13,430 bases of DNA from the NCBI GenBank assembly GCA_003454665.1, contig DMKB01000311.1, positions 1-13,430 on the forward strand, read 5' to 3'. This DNA comes from Nitrospiraceae bacterium. Lineage in GTDB: Bacteria > Nitrospirota > UBA9217. The position numbers and the translations under genes are program-made. The number at the start of each line of letters is the position of its first letter. Position 1 is the first letter of the stretch. The notes beneath the pieces were generated by a model. The model made no database searches and had not been told where the DNA came from. It saw nothing but the letters and a program-made list of their open reading frames with translations. This document shows, in pieces, positions 12,590-13,430 of the stretch.

Positions 12590-12617
12590 TTGATTTACGA
12601 AACAGCACCATTATACT
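12590..12617 (+). promoter_or_regulatory. Sigma-70 promoter of prmA
   Basis: TTGATT (12590-12595, 4 of 6), a 16-base spacer, TATACT (12612-12617, 5 of 6). Start near 12624, about 43 bases before the prmA ATG. A run of ten T at 12582-12591 lies at the upstream edge. Confidence 0.5.
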
Positions 12618-12666
12618 ACAAAATAATTTAAAATTGAAGCTTTAGAAGACCTACACCAAAAAAGCC

Positions 12667-13430
12667 ATGGGCTATTACGCGTTTACCATAAGAACATCTC
12701 TTAAAATCAAAGAGTTATTGATACATCAGCTGACAGAGCAAGGCTGCCTCGGAGTCATCGATAACAACGACACGTTCACTGCCTACTTCGAGGGGAGTAT
12801 CTCTATCAAGAGCGTCACGCAGGAGCTGGATCTCGCACAGGCGCTCCTGGAAAAGGCCGGACAGGAGCACGGGCTGTCGTATCAGTACACCCTTGTCCCT
12901 GAGGAGAACTGGAACGAATCCTGGAAAAAGGGATTCAAACCAATGGACGTGGGCGAGGGTTTCACCATCCTTCCCCCCTGGGAAAAGCCGAAGGAGGGCC
13001 GGATCAACCTTATCATCGACCCGGGAATGGCATTCGGCACCGGCCACCATGAAACAACGAGGTCATGTCTTCTCCTCATGGAAAAGCACGCCCCCGGCGT
13101 TCCGAAAAATCGGTTCCTTGACGTTGGTACGGGAACAGGGATACTTGCATTAGCGGCATCGAAACTGGGATTTAAGCATATCCTTGCGGTAGACAACGAT
13201 CCGCTGGCAGTTGAAGCCACGCGGTTAAATGGGGAACTCAACAACCTGTCGGACGTAGACATCCGGGAGGGCGGCATCACAGCCGCGGAAGGAACCTTTG
13301 ATCTCATTACGGCGAACCTCATCTCCGGCATCCTGATTGAGATCGCCCGGGAGATCGCCTCCCGTCTGAGTTCCCGGGGGATCGTTATCATCTCCGGCGT
13401 CCTCCAGGACCAGAAAGAAGAGGTGTTCGC
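12667..13430 (+). CDS. prmA: Ribosomal protein L11 methyltransferase, C-terminus cut off by window edge
   Basis: PrmA trimethylates several amino groups of ribosomal protein L11 using S-adenosylmethionine, in the cytoplasm. The visible 254 residues have the N-terminal L11-recognition domain (about 1-75), the linker with WNESWKKGFKPMDVGEGFTI, the signature IDPGMAFGTGHHETT at 117-131 and SAM motif I FLDVGTGTGILALAA at 150-164. AVDNDPLAV (174-182) and ITANLISGILIEIA (214-227) follow, the family's NxI/L loop. The ATG at 12667 follows an in-frame TAG 24 bases upstream, so it is the first possible start; its ribosome site is weak. About 30-50 residues should be missing. The only clear plus-strand gene, divergent from the signalling operon. 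Confidence 0.95.
   Translation, partial: MGYYAFTIRTSLKIKELLIHQLTEQGCLGVIDNNDTFTAYFEGSISIKSVTQELDLAQALLEKAGQEHGLSYQYTLVPEENWNESWKKGFKPMDVGEGFTILPPWEKPKEGRINLIIDPGMAFGTGHHETTRSCLLLMEKHAPGVPKNRFLDVGTGTGILALAASKLGFKHILAVDNDPLAVEATRLNGELNNLSDVDIREGGITAAEGTFDLITANLISGILIEIAREIASRLSSRGIVIISGVLQDQKEEVF

Noticed and set aside
1..13430. Search for tRNA, rRNA, CRISPR arrays, insertion sequences, phage or toxin-antitoxin genes
   Set aside because: No clover-leaf-like, regularly spaced repeat, transposase, integrase or toxin pattern was seen by eye; this is not a substitute for a covariance-model search.

Overview
This looks like chromosomal DNA of a Gram-negative bacterium with mid-range GC. Signal peptides, a RpoS-type sigma factor, a sigma-54 enhancer-binding protein and several small deltaproteobacterial/Nitrospirota-like envelope proteins suggest Desulfobacterota, Nitrospirota or a relative. 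That placement is inference; no rRNA or other decisive marker is present. Nearly all genes lie on the minus strand. The only clear plus-strand gene is prmA at the right edge.

Left third (1-4533): the widespread rplU-rpmA-obgE-proB ribosome/proline cluster is present in the usual order but opened up. rplU and rpmA have their own promoter and end at a good intrinsic terminator. Two unrelated genes, a 4-TM membrane protein and a secreted basic protein with 14-residue repeats, sit between rpmA and obgE. proB runs off the left end. The rplU-rpmA spacer and the obgE-proB spacer carry copies of the same short repeat, ATTTGGNGYTTGGRATTT. Between the membrane protein and the secreted protein there is a strong plus-strand promoter followed by a possible 28-codon ORF.

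Middle (4644-8611): a small Cys-rich protein, a single-domain response regulator, a RpoS-like sigma factor preceded by two tiny overlapping ORFs, a secreted OB-like protein, and a membrane protein made of two DUF2892-like repeats. A second response regulator follows, a close paralogue of the first. Just upstream of it is a 17-codon scrap matching the C-terminus of the sigma factor. The sigma-tail plus response-regulator segment was therefore duplicated, and one copy of the sigma gene has been lost.

Right third (8605-12556): a signalling operon with a PAS-PAS histidine kinase, an Rcp1-type response regulator and an NtrC-family sigma-54 activator, read from a promoter that diverges from prmA. 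Directly downstream, another receiver-only protein starts at a near-consensus sigma-54 promoter whose predicted start point falls at the ATG. In all, five receiver proteins, one kinase and one alternative sigma factor lie within about 7.5 kb. A plausible reading is a local regulatory circuit: the kinase acts on the Rcp1-type regulator and/or the NtrC-like activator, sigma-54 drives the receiver genes, and the receivers act on the general stress sigma factor. The links between these proteins are inferred from position, not shown by the sequence.
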